A stretch of 64,000 nucleotides of DNA from Amylibacter sp. IMCC11727 (GTDB lineage Bacteria; Pseudomonadota; Alphaproteobacteria; Rhodobacterales; Rhodobacteraceae): the NCBI RefSeq assembly GCF_029854195.1, contig NZ_CP122960.1, forward strand, positions 3,354,001 through 3,418,000, written 5' to 3'. Positions 17,424 through 25,404 of this stretch are shown here, piece by piece. The notes under the pieces are model-generated. The model had not been told where the DNA came from. It saw only the letters and a program-made list of their open reading frames with translations, and made no database searches. Each line of letters begins with the position of its first letter. Position 1 is the stretch's first letter. Made by a program: the position numbers and the translations under genes.

Positions 17424-18677
17424 ATGCAAACCTCATCCAACACCCTTGGCATTGATTTCGGCACTTCAAACTCTGCCGCTGGCATCTGCGTAAACGGTCA
17501 ACCGTTCATCATCGAACTGGAAGCAGGCGAACAAACCTTGCCCACGTCCGTTTTCTTCGATTTCGACACACGCAAAACCACCTTTGGCACACCCGCCAAC
17601 CGCGCCCTGATCAACGGCAGCGATGGGCGCTATATGCGTTCCTTGAAATCAGTACTTGGCACATCGCTTATGCACGAACCGCGCCGCATGATGGGCGAAA
17701 CCCTCACGTTCGTGGATATCATCGCAAGGTTCCTCAAATCTGTGAAACAGCGGGCCGAAGCCACCTGCCACACCGATTTTCCCTATGCGCTTTCAGGCCG
17801 CCCGGTACATTTTCATTCGAACGACGCGGAACGTGATGTGCAGGCGCTGCGCGATTTGCGTGACTGTTATGAACGGGCAGGCTTTCTCGATGTGGTTTTC
17901 CTGAACGAGCCAGAGGCCGCCGCCCTCGCTGCGGGTCCATTGCCTGACAACAGCACCAACCTCATCGTCGATATCGGCGGTGGTACGTCCGACTTTACCG
18001 TGTTCCGCACCAACGGCGCAGACACGGAGATCATCGCCTCTTACGGTGTGCGTATTGGCGGCACGAACTTTGACAAATCCATCAGCTTTGATCACGTCAT
18101 GCCGCTCATGGGCCGTGGCACGCAAATCCGCAAGGAACTCGGAACCGAGCTGCTGAACGCCCCCAACGCCATCTATCAAGACCTCGCCACATGGGAAAAA
18201 ATTCCCTTCCTCTATACCGCTGATATGCGCCGCAATGTGGATCAACTGATCCGCGTTGGTGTTGATCCTACCCTGTTCGAACGGCTCAAAACCATCCTCA
18301 CAGATGAACTTGGCCACGACCTCGCCTTCACAATCGAACGGGCCAAAATCGCCGCGAACAAAGCAGACCGCGATGCTGTTCCCATCGACCTCGGCCTAAT
18401 CGAACGCAATCTCTCCGCCATGCTCAGCGGTGCAAACCTCGCCGCCTCGCTCAGCGCGCACGCCACCGAAATTGGCGAAACGGCGATGGAAACCCTGCGC
18501 ATGGCGAATGTGACAGCTGAACACATCGACACCATCATCTTCGTGGGCGGTTCTTCCCTCATGTCCGCTGTCCAAACCGAAATCACCGCGCGGTTCCCAA
18601 ACGCCGCGCAAAAACACCAAGCCGCCTTTACTGGCATCGTCGAAGGCCTCGCGCTGGCCACCGCCAAAACCGCTTGA
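17424..18677 (+). CDS. Hsp70-family ATPase, YegD-like, lacking a substrate-binding domain
   Basis: Actin-fold ATPase of 417 residues. Phosphate-1 motif LGIDFGTSNSAAGI is at the N-terminus, NEPEAAAL in the middle, phosphate-2 motif IVDIGGGTSDFTVF near residues 178-190 and the adenosine motif IIFVGGSSLMSAVQ near 372-385. The normal DnaK C-terminal peptide-binding domain is missing, as in E. coli YegD. Start MQTSSNTLG (17424); the open frame extends back but into the cupin gene and without homology. It may be a stand-alone chaperone unrelated to the pathway. Confidence 0.85.
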   Translation: MQTSSNTLGIDFGTSNSAAGICVNGQPFIIELEAGEQTLPTSVFFDFDTRKTTFGTPANRALINGSDGRYMRSLKSVLGTSLMHEPRRMMGETLTFVDIIARFLKSVKQRAEATCHTDFPYALSGRPVHFHSNDAERDVQALRDLRDCYERAGFLDVVFLNEPEAAALAAGPLPDNSTNLIVDIGGGTSDFTVFRTNGADTEIIASYGVRIGGTNFDKSISFDHVMPLMGRGTQIRKELGTELLNAPNAIYQDLATWEKIPFLYTADMRRNVDQLIRVGVDPTLFERLKTILTDELGHDLAFTIERAKIAANKADRDAVPIDLGLIERNLSAMLSGANLAASLSAHATEIGETAMETLRMANVTAEHIDTIIFVGGSSLMSAVQTEITARFPNAAQKHQAAFTGIVEGLALATAKTA

Positions 18678-18711
18678 CCTTCCAGCCACTAGAACCGCTA
18701 AACCCGTGGCT

Positions 18712-19122
18712 ATGCACAGCACTCATGGACTCATACTGCCCCGCCAATCTTGGCTCGCTGCCCTTGGCGCGCTTTACATCATCGCTCTTTTGATCAGCCA
18801 CGCGACCCTCCCAAAACAGCATGTTTGGGCTATCGCCGCTCTGTTCAGTATCATCATGAACGGCGTCTACATCCACTCCGCCCTGAAAAACCGCCGCTTC
18901 GTCACAACCGAAACCACAATCGCCACCCTGCTTGTCGTTCTGTCAGGACTTGGCGTTATCCTATCACCCATTTACGTCATCGCAGCCATCGCCCTGCACG
19001 GGGCATGGGACCTCGCCAAACACTTTGGCGCAGGCCTGCCGTTCTTTAGCTGGTACACATGGGGCTGCGCCACGGTGGATTTCACCTATGCAGCGGCGCT
19101 CACGATTTACCTATTCAGATAG
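18712..19122 (+). CDS. Small four-helix inner-membrane protein, unknown
   Basis: A 136-residue hydrophobic protein with about four transmembrane segments (WLAALGALYIIALLI, VWAIAALFSIIMNGVYI, ATLLVVLSGLGVILSPIYVI, and a C-terminal one). I chose ATG 18712; a GTG six bases upstream is also in frame. No motif is recognised. A roseobacter-type repeat follows within 15 bp. Confidence 0.55.
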   Translation: MHSTHGLILPRQSWLAALGALYIIALLISHATLPKQHVWAIAALFSIIMNGVYIHSALKNRRFVTTETTIATLLVVLSGLGVILSPIYVIAAIALHGAWDLAKHFGAGLPFFSWYTWGCATVDFTYAAALTIYLFR

Positions 19123-19133
19123 ACCGCCGCCCC

Positions 19134-19166
19134 TTTCTTCTGGCCAAAAATATCCCCGGCGGAGCG
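19134..19166 (+). repeat. Intergenic repeat, copy with core GGCCAAAAATATCC
   Basis: TTTCTTCTGGCCAAAAATAT followed by CCCCGGCGGAGCG. Close copies lie at 42351-42383 (same strand) and 42190-42224 (opposite strand); weaker ones at 12721-12745, 24291-24309 and 27897-27920. All are just downstream of genes or between transcription units. Role unknown. Confidence 0.55.
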
Positions 19167-19178
19167 TCCGAACGTACC

Positions 19179-19871
19179 TCAGGTCCGTGACGCCTCAAAC
19201 GCCGCCCAGGCCTTTTCAAACGCCTCGAAATCAAACCCATCCGCGCGCGCTGGCTCCAGCACAACCTTCTCGGTTTCCAGCAACTTCAAAATTGCTGCTT
19301 CCAGCACATCTACGATATCATTTGGGATCACCAGCGCCCCATGCCGATCCGCATGCACCAGATCGCCGTCATTCACCGTCATCCCAAAAATCTGCACCGG
19401 CGTGCCAATTTCGCGCACATGCACAAACCCGTGGCTCGGCCCGATGGAGCCCGCCACAACAGGAAAACCCTTTGGTAAATCGCCTAGATCGCGCATCACA
19501 CCATTGGTCAGCGCACCCGCCATGCCAAACCCTTTGTGAACGGTCGTGTTGATTTCGCCCCAATAGGCCCCAATCGCGTGCGGATAATCCAGATCCTCAA
19601 CCACCGCGACACAGCCATCCCCGCCTTCGGCCATATGCCGATAATACTGCATCCGCCGCGCTTTGATCACATCCGCAGGCTCGGTAGGCGGCTCCACCGC
19701 AGCAATCTTCGCCGTCCGCGCATATCCAACAACGGCTTGGCTGACGTCTGAACACTGCATGGTCCCGCGCGTGAAATCATTAAACCCACGCTTACCCTGC
19801 GCTACCTCAATCGCGTTACAAACCGTCGGCGTATCAACCGAGCGTAACAGCTTCATCAAACTCGGCGTCAT
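19179..19871 (-). CDS. RraA-family aldolase/decarboxylase-like protein
   Basis: A 230-residue protein of the RraA/HMG-aldolase fold. Members are class II (metal-dependent) pyruvate aldolases such as 4-hydroxy-4-methyl-2-oxoglutarate aldolase, or oxaloacetate decarboxylases. The active-site region GALTNGVMRDLGDLP includes the conserved Arg-Asp pair, and GDLVHADRHGALVIP is also diagnostic. Start MTPSLMKL (19871) overlaps the upstream stop (ATGA); the longer open frame upstream lies inside the MetE-like gene. As an aldolase it could perform the final carbon-carbon cleavage of a degradation pathway. Confidence 0.85.
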   Translation of the reverse strand: MTPSLMKLLRSVDTPTVCNAIEVAQGKRGFNDFTRGTMQCSDVSQAVVGYARTAKIAAVEPPTEPADVIKARRMQYYRHMAEGGDGCVAVVEDLDYPHAIGAYWGEINTTVHKGFGMAGALTNGVMRDLGDLPKGFPVVAGSIGPSHGFVHVREIGTPVQIFGMTVNDGDLVHADRHGALVIPNDIVDVLEAAILKLLETEKVVLEPARADGFDFEAFEKAWAAFEASRT

Positions 19872-20995
19872 TTGCTGGCAATCTCCGCGCCTTTGGACAG
19901 GCTTTCCAGCTTTGCATAGGCAATCTCTGGGTCCACCGCCCCAAACCCTGCAAACGTGCCAAACCCGCAATCGGACCCGGCCACCACACGATCCGCTCCG
20001 ATAATATTAACAAACCGTTCAATCCGCTGCGCCACCAATTCAGGGTGTTCGATAAAGTTTGTCGTAGTATCCACCACCCCTGGAACCAACACTTTGTCAT
20101 CGGGAATTTCCGCACGACGATCCCGAAACACGGTCCATTCATGGGCATGGCGCGGGTTCGAAGTTTCAAACAAAACGTACCGCGATTTTGTGCGCATCAA
20201 GGTCGAAAACACCGTGTCCATGTCAATATCACAGCAATGAGGCCCTTCGTAGTTGCCCCAACAAATGTGAACGCGCACCTGTTCCTGCGGCACATTTTCA
20301 AGCGCATAGTTCAACGCATCCACGTGGCCCTCAATCACTTTCACGAATTCTGCATCTGACAGGTCGGAAAACAGCATATGGCGCGATAGGGCCAGATCAG
20401 GACAATCCAGCTGCACATCCAATCCCGCCGCCACAATGGTTTCGTATTCCACCTTCATCACTTCGGCGAGCGCACCCAGATAATCTTCGCGCGTTTTGTA
20501 AAAGTCATTTTGCAAGAACAGCGAAATAACCCCAGGCGATGCCGCATTCATGAACCCACGCGTTGCCCCGTGTTTCGCCATTGCCGCCTTCAGGTTCGCG
20601 ATATCCTTGTTCAGCTCGCCTTGCCCCTTGGACGTGACCTCTGATGTACACATAGGCCGCGCGTACTGCGGTGTGCCCCCATCATCGGCCAGTCGTTGCA
20701 AAAAGGTCGGGAACATTTTCAAATCCGCAGGCGCGTTGCGCGGGCTATCGCCCGAAAACCCCGTGTAACGATCCTTTACATAGGTCGCATAAGAAATCTT
20801 TGACGTTTCCCCATCGGACACAAGATCAACGCCTGCCGCCACTTGTTTGCGCACGGTTTCATCCACCGCTGCCGTCATACAGGCATCAAACGCAGCCTGA
20901 TCGTAAGGCTGTTCATTTTCACGGGCAAAGATGAAATCCACCACCTCTTGCGTGCGAGGCAACGATCCAACATGGCTGGTCATAATCTTGGTCAT
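19868..20995 (-). CDS. MetE C-terminal-domain-like zinc methyl/alkyl transferase
   Basis: A 375-residue protein of the cobalamin-independent methionine synthase superfamily, with only the catalytic barrel. Zinc ligands match the family: His243 and Cys245 (HIC), Glu277 (LFETSN) and Cys343 (GSDCGF). SHVGSLPR at the N-terminus is also typical. It cannot be a full MetE because the N-terminal folate barrel is absent. Relatives include epoxyalkane:coenzyme M transferase and methyl transferases for sulfur compounds, so a thiol-alkyl transfer step is plausible. It is first in a two-gene operon with RraA, with a candidate LacI operator about 55 bp upstream of its start. Confidence 0.85.
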   Translation of the reverse strand: MTKIMTSHVGSLPRTQEVVDFIFARENEQPYDQAAFDACMTAAVDETVRKQVAAGVDLVSDGETSKISYATYVKDRYTGFSGDSPRNAPADLKMFPTFLQRLADDGGTPQYARPMCTSEVTSKGQGELNKDIANLKAAMAKHGATRGFMNAASPGVISLFLQNDFYKTREDYLGALAEVMKVEYETIVAAGLDVQLDCPDLALSRHMLFSDLSDAEFVKVIEGHVDALNYALENVPQEQVRVHICWGNYEGPHCCDIDMDTVFSTLMRTKSRYVLFETSNPRHAHEWTVFRDRRAEIPDDKVLVPGVVDTTTNFIEHPELVAQRIERFVNIIGADRVVAGSDCGFGTFAGFGAVDPEIAYAKLESLSKGAEIASK

Positions 20996-21048
20996 CGGGC
21001 GGTCCTTTTCACAAATCCGTTACCGCCAAACTAACAGCCCTCTCGCCC

Positions 21049-21066
21049 AATGCAAGCGTATGCAAA
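21049..21066. promoter_or_regulatory. Candidate LacI-family operator (copy 2)
   Basis: On the minus strand this reads TTTGCATACGCTTGCATT, matching the palindrome at 7117-7136 in TTTGCATACG and TTGCA with one change in between. The palindromic core TGCA-N6-TGCA is at 21051-21064. It lies upstream of the MetE-like/RraA operon. Confidence 0.6.
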
Positions 21067-21071
21067 GCCGA

Positions 21072-21848
21072 TTACCGCAAAACGCCCGCGTCGGTTAATT
21101 CCGCTCGTGTTGGCCGCCACAATGCTTCGGGGGCGGTGGCAAAAACACGTTCCACGAAGGTTGCATCAATCCCGCGCGCCACGAAAAAAGCGCGGTCTTT
21201 GTCCTCGATCACACCTTTATCAACAGTTTGCACCTGCAACGGATCAACGAACCGATACCCATGGAACCCAAGCACGCCATCAGGCCCCAAACTGCGCGAT
21301 GCTCCCCCCGCAAACACCAACGTGCAGGCGGAAAAACACAGATCATCCACATGCGTGTCCGCCCCAATCTGCGCCAGATACAGCCCAATTGCACGCCCCG
21401 CTTGAACCTGCCCGCCTTCGCTGTTTAGCACCACGCGGCGCACCGGGCCCGCGGCCTTCAGCTCTGTTAATATCTGGTAATCAATCGCGCCCGAAACACG
21501 TGCCTCATCGCCCACAACACTGACTTTGGCTTCATATCCAGCCACCGCCAAATCCACAGGGGGCGCGGGCAACAGAACACCAATGCCCACCAAAGCATTT
21601 GAAACCAGCGCCACACCCATTGCCGCATAGACCCCATACACACGGCTTAACGCACCGTCTTGGATCACCCGCTCTGCAAACCGTACCGCGCCCACACATT
21701 GCCAGATAGATACAACGACCAAGACCCCTAAAATCGGCCAGCCAACCCACCGCGCAGCATATGTCAGGCCAAAGGACACCCCGATCAACAACAGCACGGT
21801 CAAAACAAACCCACACTGCCCTCGCCAAAATGTTGCGATAAGTCCCAT
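21072..21848 (-). CDS. Membrane protein with ClpP/crotonase-like domain (COG3904-like)
   Basis: About 258 residues. Two to three transmembrane helices occupy the first 100 residues; the remaining part is a ClpP-like domain with VVLNSEGGQVQAGRAIG and DLCFSACTLVFAGGASR, where the Ser in SAC is the likely nucleophile and His in GFHGYRF may belong to the catalytic set. Proteins of this type are predicted envelope proteases of unknown substrate. Start chosen at ATG 21848 (MGLIATFWRG); a TTG at 21911 in the same frame would overlap rsmD by a few bases. Confidence 0.7.
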   Translation of the reverse strand: MGLIATFWRGQCGFVLTVLLLIGVSFGLTYAARWVGWPILGVLVVVSIWQCVGAVRFAERVIQDGALSRVYGVYAAMGVALVSNALVGIGVLLPAPPVDLAVAGYEAKVSVVGDEARVSGAIDYQILTELKAAGPVRRVVLNSEGGQVQAGRAIGLYLAQIGADTHVDDLCFSACTLVFAGGASRSLGPDGVLGFHGYRFVDPLQVQTVDKGVIEDKDRAFFVARGIDATFVERVFATAPEALWRPTRAELTDAGVLR

Positions 21849-21903
21849 CTCAAAATCAAACGCGATACGTGGGTTAAAAACAACCCATCCGTTTCTTCCG
21901 AGC

Positions 21904-22464
21904 TTAAACAACCTCTAAAATATGTACCCAAGTGTCGCCATATTTTCGCGCATCCAACATTGAAAACCCATCTGGACAGGCCTGCTCGCGATTCTCTTCC
22001 CAAACCACCAGCGCATCATCTGACAGCCAACCGCCCGCCAATGCCGCAGCCAGCGCACCTTCTCCCATCGCTTTACCATAAGGTGGGTCCAGAAACACCA
22101 GCCCAAACGGCTCCCCTTCCCACGCGCCCAATTTCCGCGCATCGCGCCGCGCCAGCTTCACCTCGCCCTGAACCCGCAACATTTTTGCGTTTTCAGAAAT
22201 CAGCGACGCCGCTTTGCGCCCATCATCCACAAACTGCACCCATTTGGCCCCGCGCGACAGCGCCTCAAACCCCAGCGCCCCCGTCCCTGCAAACAGATCA
22301 AGCACCCGCACATCCGAAATCGGATCGCCATAGCCCCCATTCACCAGCAGATTAAAAATGCTTTCGCGCACGCGATCCGTTGTGGGCCGCAAATGCGCCC
22401 CCGCATCACCCTTGCCCACCGATGCCAGCGCAGTTCCCTTAAACCGGCCAGAGATGATCCGCAT
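21904..22464 (-). CDS. rsmD: 16S rRNA (guanine(966)-N2)-methyltransferase
   Basis: Methylates G966 of 16S rRNA using S-adenosylmethionine. The 186-residue length is normal. MRIISGRFKG and RPTTDRVRESIFNLL at the N-terminus, the SAM-binding VLDLFAGTGALGFEALSRGA and the catalytic LVFLDPPYGKA are all present. The start overlaps the stop of the reductase gene upstream by 1 nt, indicating coupling. Confidence 0.95.
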   Translation of the reverse strand: MRIISGRFKGTALASVGKGDAGAHLRPTTDRVRESIFNLLVNGGYGDPISDVRVLDLFAGTGALGFEALSRGAKWVQFVDDGRKAASLISENAKMLRVQGEVKLARRDARKLGAWEGEPFGLVFLDPPYGKAMGEGALAAALAGGWLSDDALVVWEENREQACPDGFSMLDARKYGDTWVHILEVV

Positions 22465-23669
22465 TACAGCAACGTCTTTAATGCAACCGCAGGATCGGCC
22501 ACCGCCGCCTTATCTGGCGATTTACCCGCTTCAATCAACCGCTTGCCCACCATATAGGCACGGGGTTCATTTGCCGCATCCACCGCCAACAATTCATCGC
22601 CCTTGTAATACCAAAACGACGCATCGCCATCCTTGTCACCTGGCCGCGTCACGACCGCATCATACCCAGCATTCAACCCTGCAATCTGCAATTTCACATC
22701 ATACTGATCTGACCAGAACCACGGCTTGGCCACATATTCCTTGCCCGCACCCATGATGTTCTCTGCCACCACTTCTGCTTGGTCAATCGCGTTCGGAACA
22801 CTCTCCAACCGAATACGCCCGCCGCGATACGGGAACGATGCACAGTCCCCGGCGGACCAAATCCCATCAACAGACGTGCGCCCCTGCGCATCTGTCGAAA
22901 TCCCATTGTCGATGGTGCAACCTGCCATTTCGGCCAACCCAATCTCAGGGACGATCCCCACGCCAACAATTGCGAAATCCACATCCAGTTCACGCCCATC
23001 AGACAGCACCGCGCCTGACACACGTTCCTCTCCAATCAACCGATTGAGGCCAACGCCTTCCAGCACTTCAACCCCATGTGCCTTGTGTAGCGCGCGAAAG
23101 AAATCGGATGTTTCAGGGGCCGCCACCCGCTGCAAAATCCGATCTGCCATTTCCACCAACGTCACAGTCACACCTTTTTTGGCTGCAACCGCGGCCGCTT
23201 CCAATCCGATGTAGCCACCGCCAATAATCAGCACGCGCTTGCCGTCCGCAAACTCTGGCTCCATCGCCTCCACATCGTTCAGCGTGCGCACGGTATAAAC
23301 CCCACCCAAATCGCCCCCAATGGCGCTTGGCAATCGGCGCGGCGAAGACCCTGTGGTTAAAACCAAATCGTCATAGGCCAGTTCGCGCCCACCAACGGTA
23401 ATGGTCTTGGCACGTGCATCCACACCCGTCACTTCGGCCCCAAGCATCAACTCAATGTTGTTTTCAGAATAGAAACTCTCTGGCCGCAGATACATCCGCT
23501 CTAACGTCATCTCCCCCAGCAAATACCCTTTGGACAACGGCGGGCGTTGATAGGGCGGCGCAGTTTCAGCCCCAATCAGGGTAATCTCGCCCTCAAATCC
23601 CGAATTGCGCAATTTTGCGACACAAGAACTGCCTGCTTGTCCCGCACCTATAACAACCACATGACCCAT
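22464..23669 (-). CDS. FAD-dependent ferredoxin reductase (rhodocoxin/putidaredoxin reductase type)
   Basis: A 401-residue flavoprotein that passes electrons from NAD(P)H to a [2Fe-2S] ferredoxin. The FAD motif GAGQAGSSCV is at the N-terminus, PPYQRPPLSKGYL is the BFR-family hallmark, GGGYIGLEAAAVA binds NAD(P), and GIWSAGDCASFP is the second FAD motif. No ferredoxin or P450 gene is adjacent. It might serve the reductase-less Rieske oxygenase at 47232-48428, but that link is speculative. Start MGHVVVIG (23669). Confidence 0.88.
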   Translation of the reverse strand: MGHVVVIGAGQAGSSCVAKLRNSGFEGEITLIGAETAPPYQRPPLSKGYLLGEMTLERMYLRPESFYSENNIELMLGAEVTGVDARAKTITVGGRELAYDDLVLTTGSSPRRLPSAIGGDLGGVYTVRTLNDVEAMEPEFADGKRVLIIGGGYIGLEAAAVAAKKGVTVTLVEMADRILQRVAAPETSDFFRALHKAHGVEVLEGVGLNRLIGEERVSGAVLSDGRELDVDFAIVGVGIVPEIGLAEMAGCTIDNGISTDAQGRTSVDGIWSAGDCASFPYRGGRIRLESVPNAIDQAEVVAENIMGAGKEYVAKPWFWSDQYDVKLQIAGLNAGYDAVVTRPGDKDGDASFWYYKGDELLAVDAANEPRAYMVGKRLIEAGKSPDKAAVADPAVALKTLL

Positions 23670-23753
23670 GAATCGCCTCCGTTTAGACTGGCACACCGCC
23701 GTCACCGCACTATAGTTACGCTCAACCTAAAACCAACTCGGAAGGAAACTGCA

Positions 23754-24242
23754 ATGGCTATCGAAACAGGTGACGCGCTCCCAGAAGCAAAACTCGCGAA
23801 AATGGGCGCGGATGGCCCAGAAGTGGTGGATTTGAATGCCCTTGGCGCTGGCAAAAAACTGGCGATCTTCGCCCTGCCAGGTGCCTTTACAGGCACATGC
23901 TCCACAGCGCACGTTCCTTCCTTCATCCGCACCATTGACCAGTTCAAAGCCAAAGGCGTGGACGAAGTCATCTGTGTGTCCGTCAACGACGTCTTCGTGA
24001 TGCAGGAATGGGGCAACCAGACAGGCGCAACCGAGGCAGGCATCCACATGCTCGCGGACGGCGACGGCTCCTTCACCAAGGCAATGGGCCGCGATTTCTC
24101 TGCGCCACCTGTGGGCCTGATCGACCGCTCCAAACGCTATGCGATGATCGTGGATGACGGCAAAATCACCGCCCTGCAAGAAGAAGAAAATCCAGGTGTG
24201 TGTGATGTTTCAGGCGGCGAAGCCCTTCTCGAAGCGGTCTAA
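23754..24242 (+). CDS. Peroxiredoxin (Prx5/AhpC-like)
   Basis: Thiol peroxidase of 162 residues that reduces hydrogen peroxide and organic peroxides. The catalytic block is PGAFTGTCSTAHVPSFI, with the peroxidatic Cys in GTCS. The Prx5 fold signature FVMQEWGNQTGA follows. No fused glutaredoxin is present. GGAAGG-like sequence (GGAAGGAA) precedes the ATG. It is a single-gene unit ended by the hairpin at 24265-24291. Confidence 0.92.
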   Translation: MAIETGDALPEAKLAKMGADGPEVVDLNALGAGKKLAIFALPGAFTGTCSTAHVPSFIRTIDQFKAKGVDEVICVSVNDVFVMQEWGNQTGATEAGIHMLADGDGSFTKAMGRDFSAPPVGLIDRSKRYAMIVDDGKITALQEEENPGVCDVSGGEALLEAV

Positions 24243-24264
24243 ACCGGCACCACATTCAAACGTC

Positions 24265-24294
24265 AAAGGGGGCCCACAAACGGCCCCCTTTTTC
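24265..24294 (+). terminator. Rho-independent terminator after peroxiredoxin
   Basis: AAAGGGGGCC (24265-24274) pairs with GGCCCCCTTT (24282-24291) across a 7-base loop, followed by more T residues. A degenerate copy of the intergenic repeat overlaps its tail. Confidence 0.85.
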
Positions 24295-24316
24295 TTGGTC
24301 TAAATATCCAAGTCCT

Positions 24317-25102
24317 TTACGCGTCTGCGCGCACCACCGTTGTGGTCGGGAACGGAATATCAATCCCGCCTTGATCAAACGCATCCTTGGCTTGCCGTGT
24401 CAGATCAAACTTCACATCCCAATAATCATCCGCATCCACCCAAACGCGCACTGTGAAATCAACCGAGCTGTCCCCCAAATTCGTCACTTTCACAAACGAC
24501 GCAGGGTCCGTCAAAATCCGATCATCCGATGCAACCAAACCGCTCAGAATTTTATCCGCCAGCTTTAAATCACTGCCGTAACTCACCCCAAACACCAGAT
24601 CGACGCGCCGCGTGTCATGGAAAGAATAATTTTTGATCGCAGCACCAAACACCTGACCATTGGGCAAAATAATCTGCACGTTGTCAGGGGTCGCCAACTC
24701 TGTTGTGAACAGGTTCACGCTTTTGACCGTGCCAGCGAATCCATCCAGTTCAACAAAATCGCCAATCTTAAAGGGGCGGAAAATCACCAGCATCACACCA
24801 GCCGCCAAATTCGCCAGTGTGCCTTGCAATGCCAATCCAATCGCCAAACCCGCCGCACCGATAACCGCCACAAGGCTTGCGGTTTGAATGCCAAATCGCG
24901 CCAGAATGAAAATGCCTGCAAACACCAACAGCGCATACCGCGCGATACTGCCTAGAAATGTGAACAGCGTCTCGTCGATGTCCTCATACTCGCGCGAATA
25001 ACTCACGATGAATTTTTTCAACACCCCACCGGCCCAAACAGCCGCCACAAGGATCGCACCCGCATAAATCACATTGAAAATCAGATCGCCAATCCAACCC
25101 AT
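24317..25102 (-). CDS. Small-conductance mechanosensitive channel (MscS family)
   Basis: Inner-membrane channel of 261 residues that releases solutes on hypo-osmotic shock. Three transmembrane helices lie in the first 125 residues; the pore-lining TM3 is the glycine/alanine-rich VIGAAGLAIGLALQGTLANLAAGVML. The cytoplasmic beta domain follows (GDFVELDGFAGTVKSVNLFTT and ILPNGQVFGAAIKNYS). It is the size of E. coli MscS. Confidence 0.93.
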   Translation of the reverse strand: MGWIGDLIFNVIYAGAILVAAVWAGGVLKKFIVSYSREYEDIDETLFTFLGSIARYALLVFAGIFILARFGIQTASLVAVIGAAGLAIGLALQGTLANLAAGVMLVIFRPFKIGDFVELDGFAGTVKSVNLFTTELATPDNVQIILPNGQVFGAAIKNYSFHDTRRVDLVFGVSYGSDLKLADKILSGLVASDDRILTDPASFVKVTNLGDSSVDFTVRVWVDADDYWDVKFDLTRQAKDAFDQGGIDIPFPTTTVVRADA

Positions 25103-25113
25103 AACTCACTCCT

Positions 25114-25404
25114 TTAGGACGCCAACGCGTCCATTTTCTTTGCCAGTTTCACGTCCAATTCGGACAATCCATCTACGTCATGGGTGATCAACACCACATC
25201 GACGCGGTTGTAAACATTGGACCACTCAGGATGGTGGTTCCATTTCTCTGACCAAAAAGCCGCGCGGGTCATAAACCCAAAGGCATCTACAAAATTCTTG
25301 AACTTGAATTCCTTGCGGATCGCATCACGCCCCTCTTGCAAAATCCACCCGCTCTCGATCAATGGGTCCAACACACTGCGATCACTCAGCTTCTCGACCT
25401 TCAT
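25114..25404 (-). CDS. 4a-hydroxytetrahydrobiopterin dehydratase (PCD/DCoH family)
   Basis: A 96-residue pterin-4a-carbinolamine dehydratase that regenerates pterin cofactor. The active-site motif EKWNHHPEW is intact. Start MKVEKLSD (25404) is supported by GGAGG 6-7 nt upstream and overlaps the previous gene's end by 23 nt. No phenylalanine hydroxylase gene is in the window, so its partner is unknown. Confidence 0.9.
   Translation of the reverse strand: MKVEKLSDRSVLDPLIESGWILQEGRDAIRKEFKFKNFVDAFGFMTRAAFWSEKWNHHPEWSNVYNRVDVVLITHDVDGLSELDVKLAKKMDALAS

Noticed and set aside
19868..20995. Full-length methionine synthase MetE
   Set aside because: Only the C-terminal catalytic barrel of 375 residues is present.
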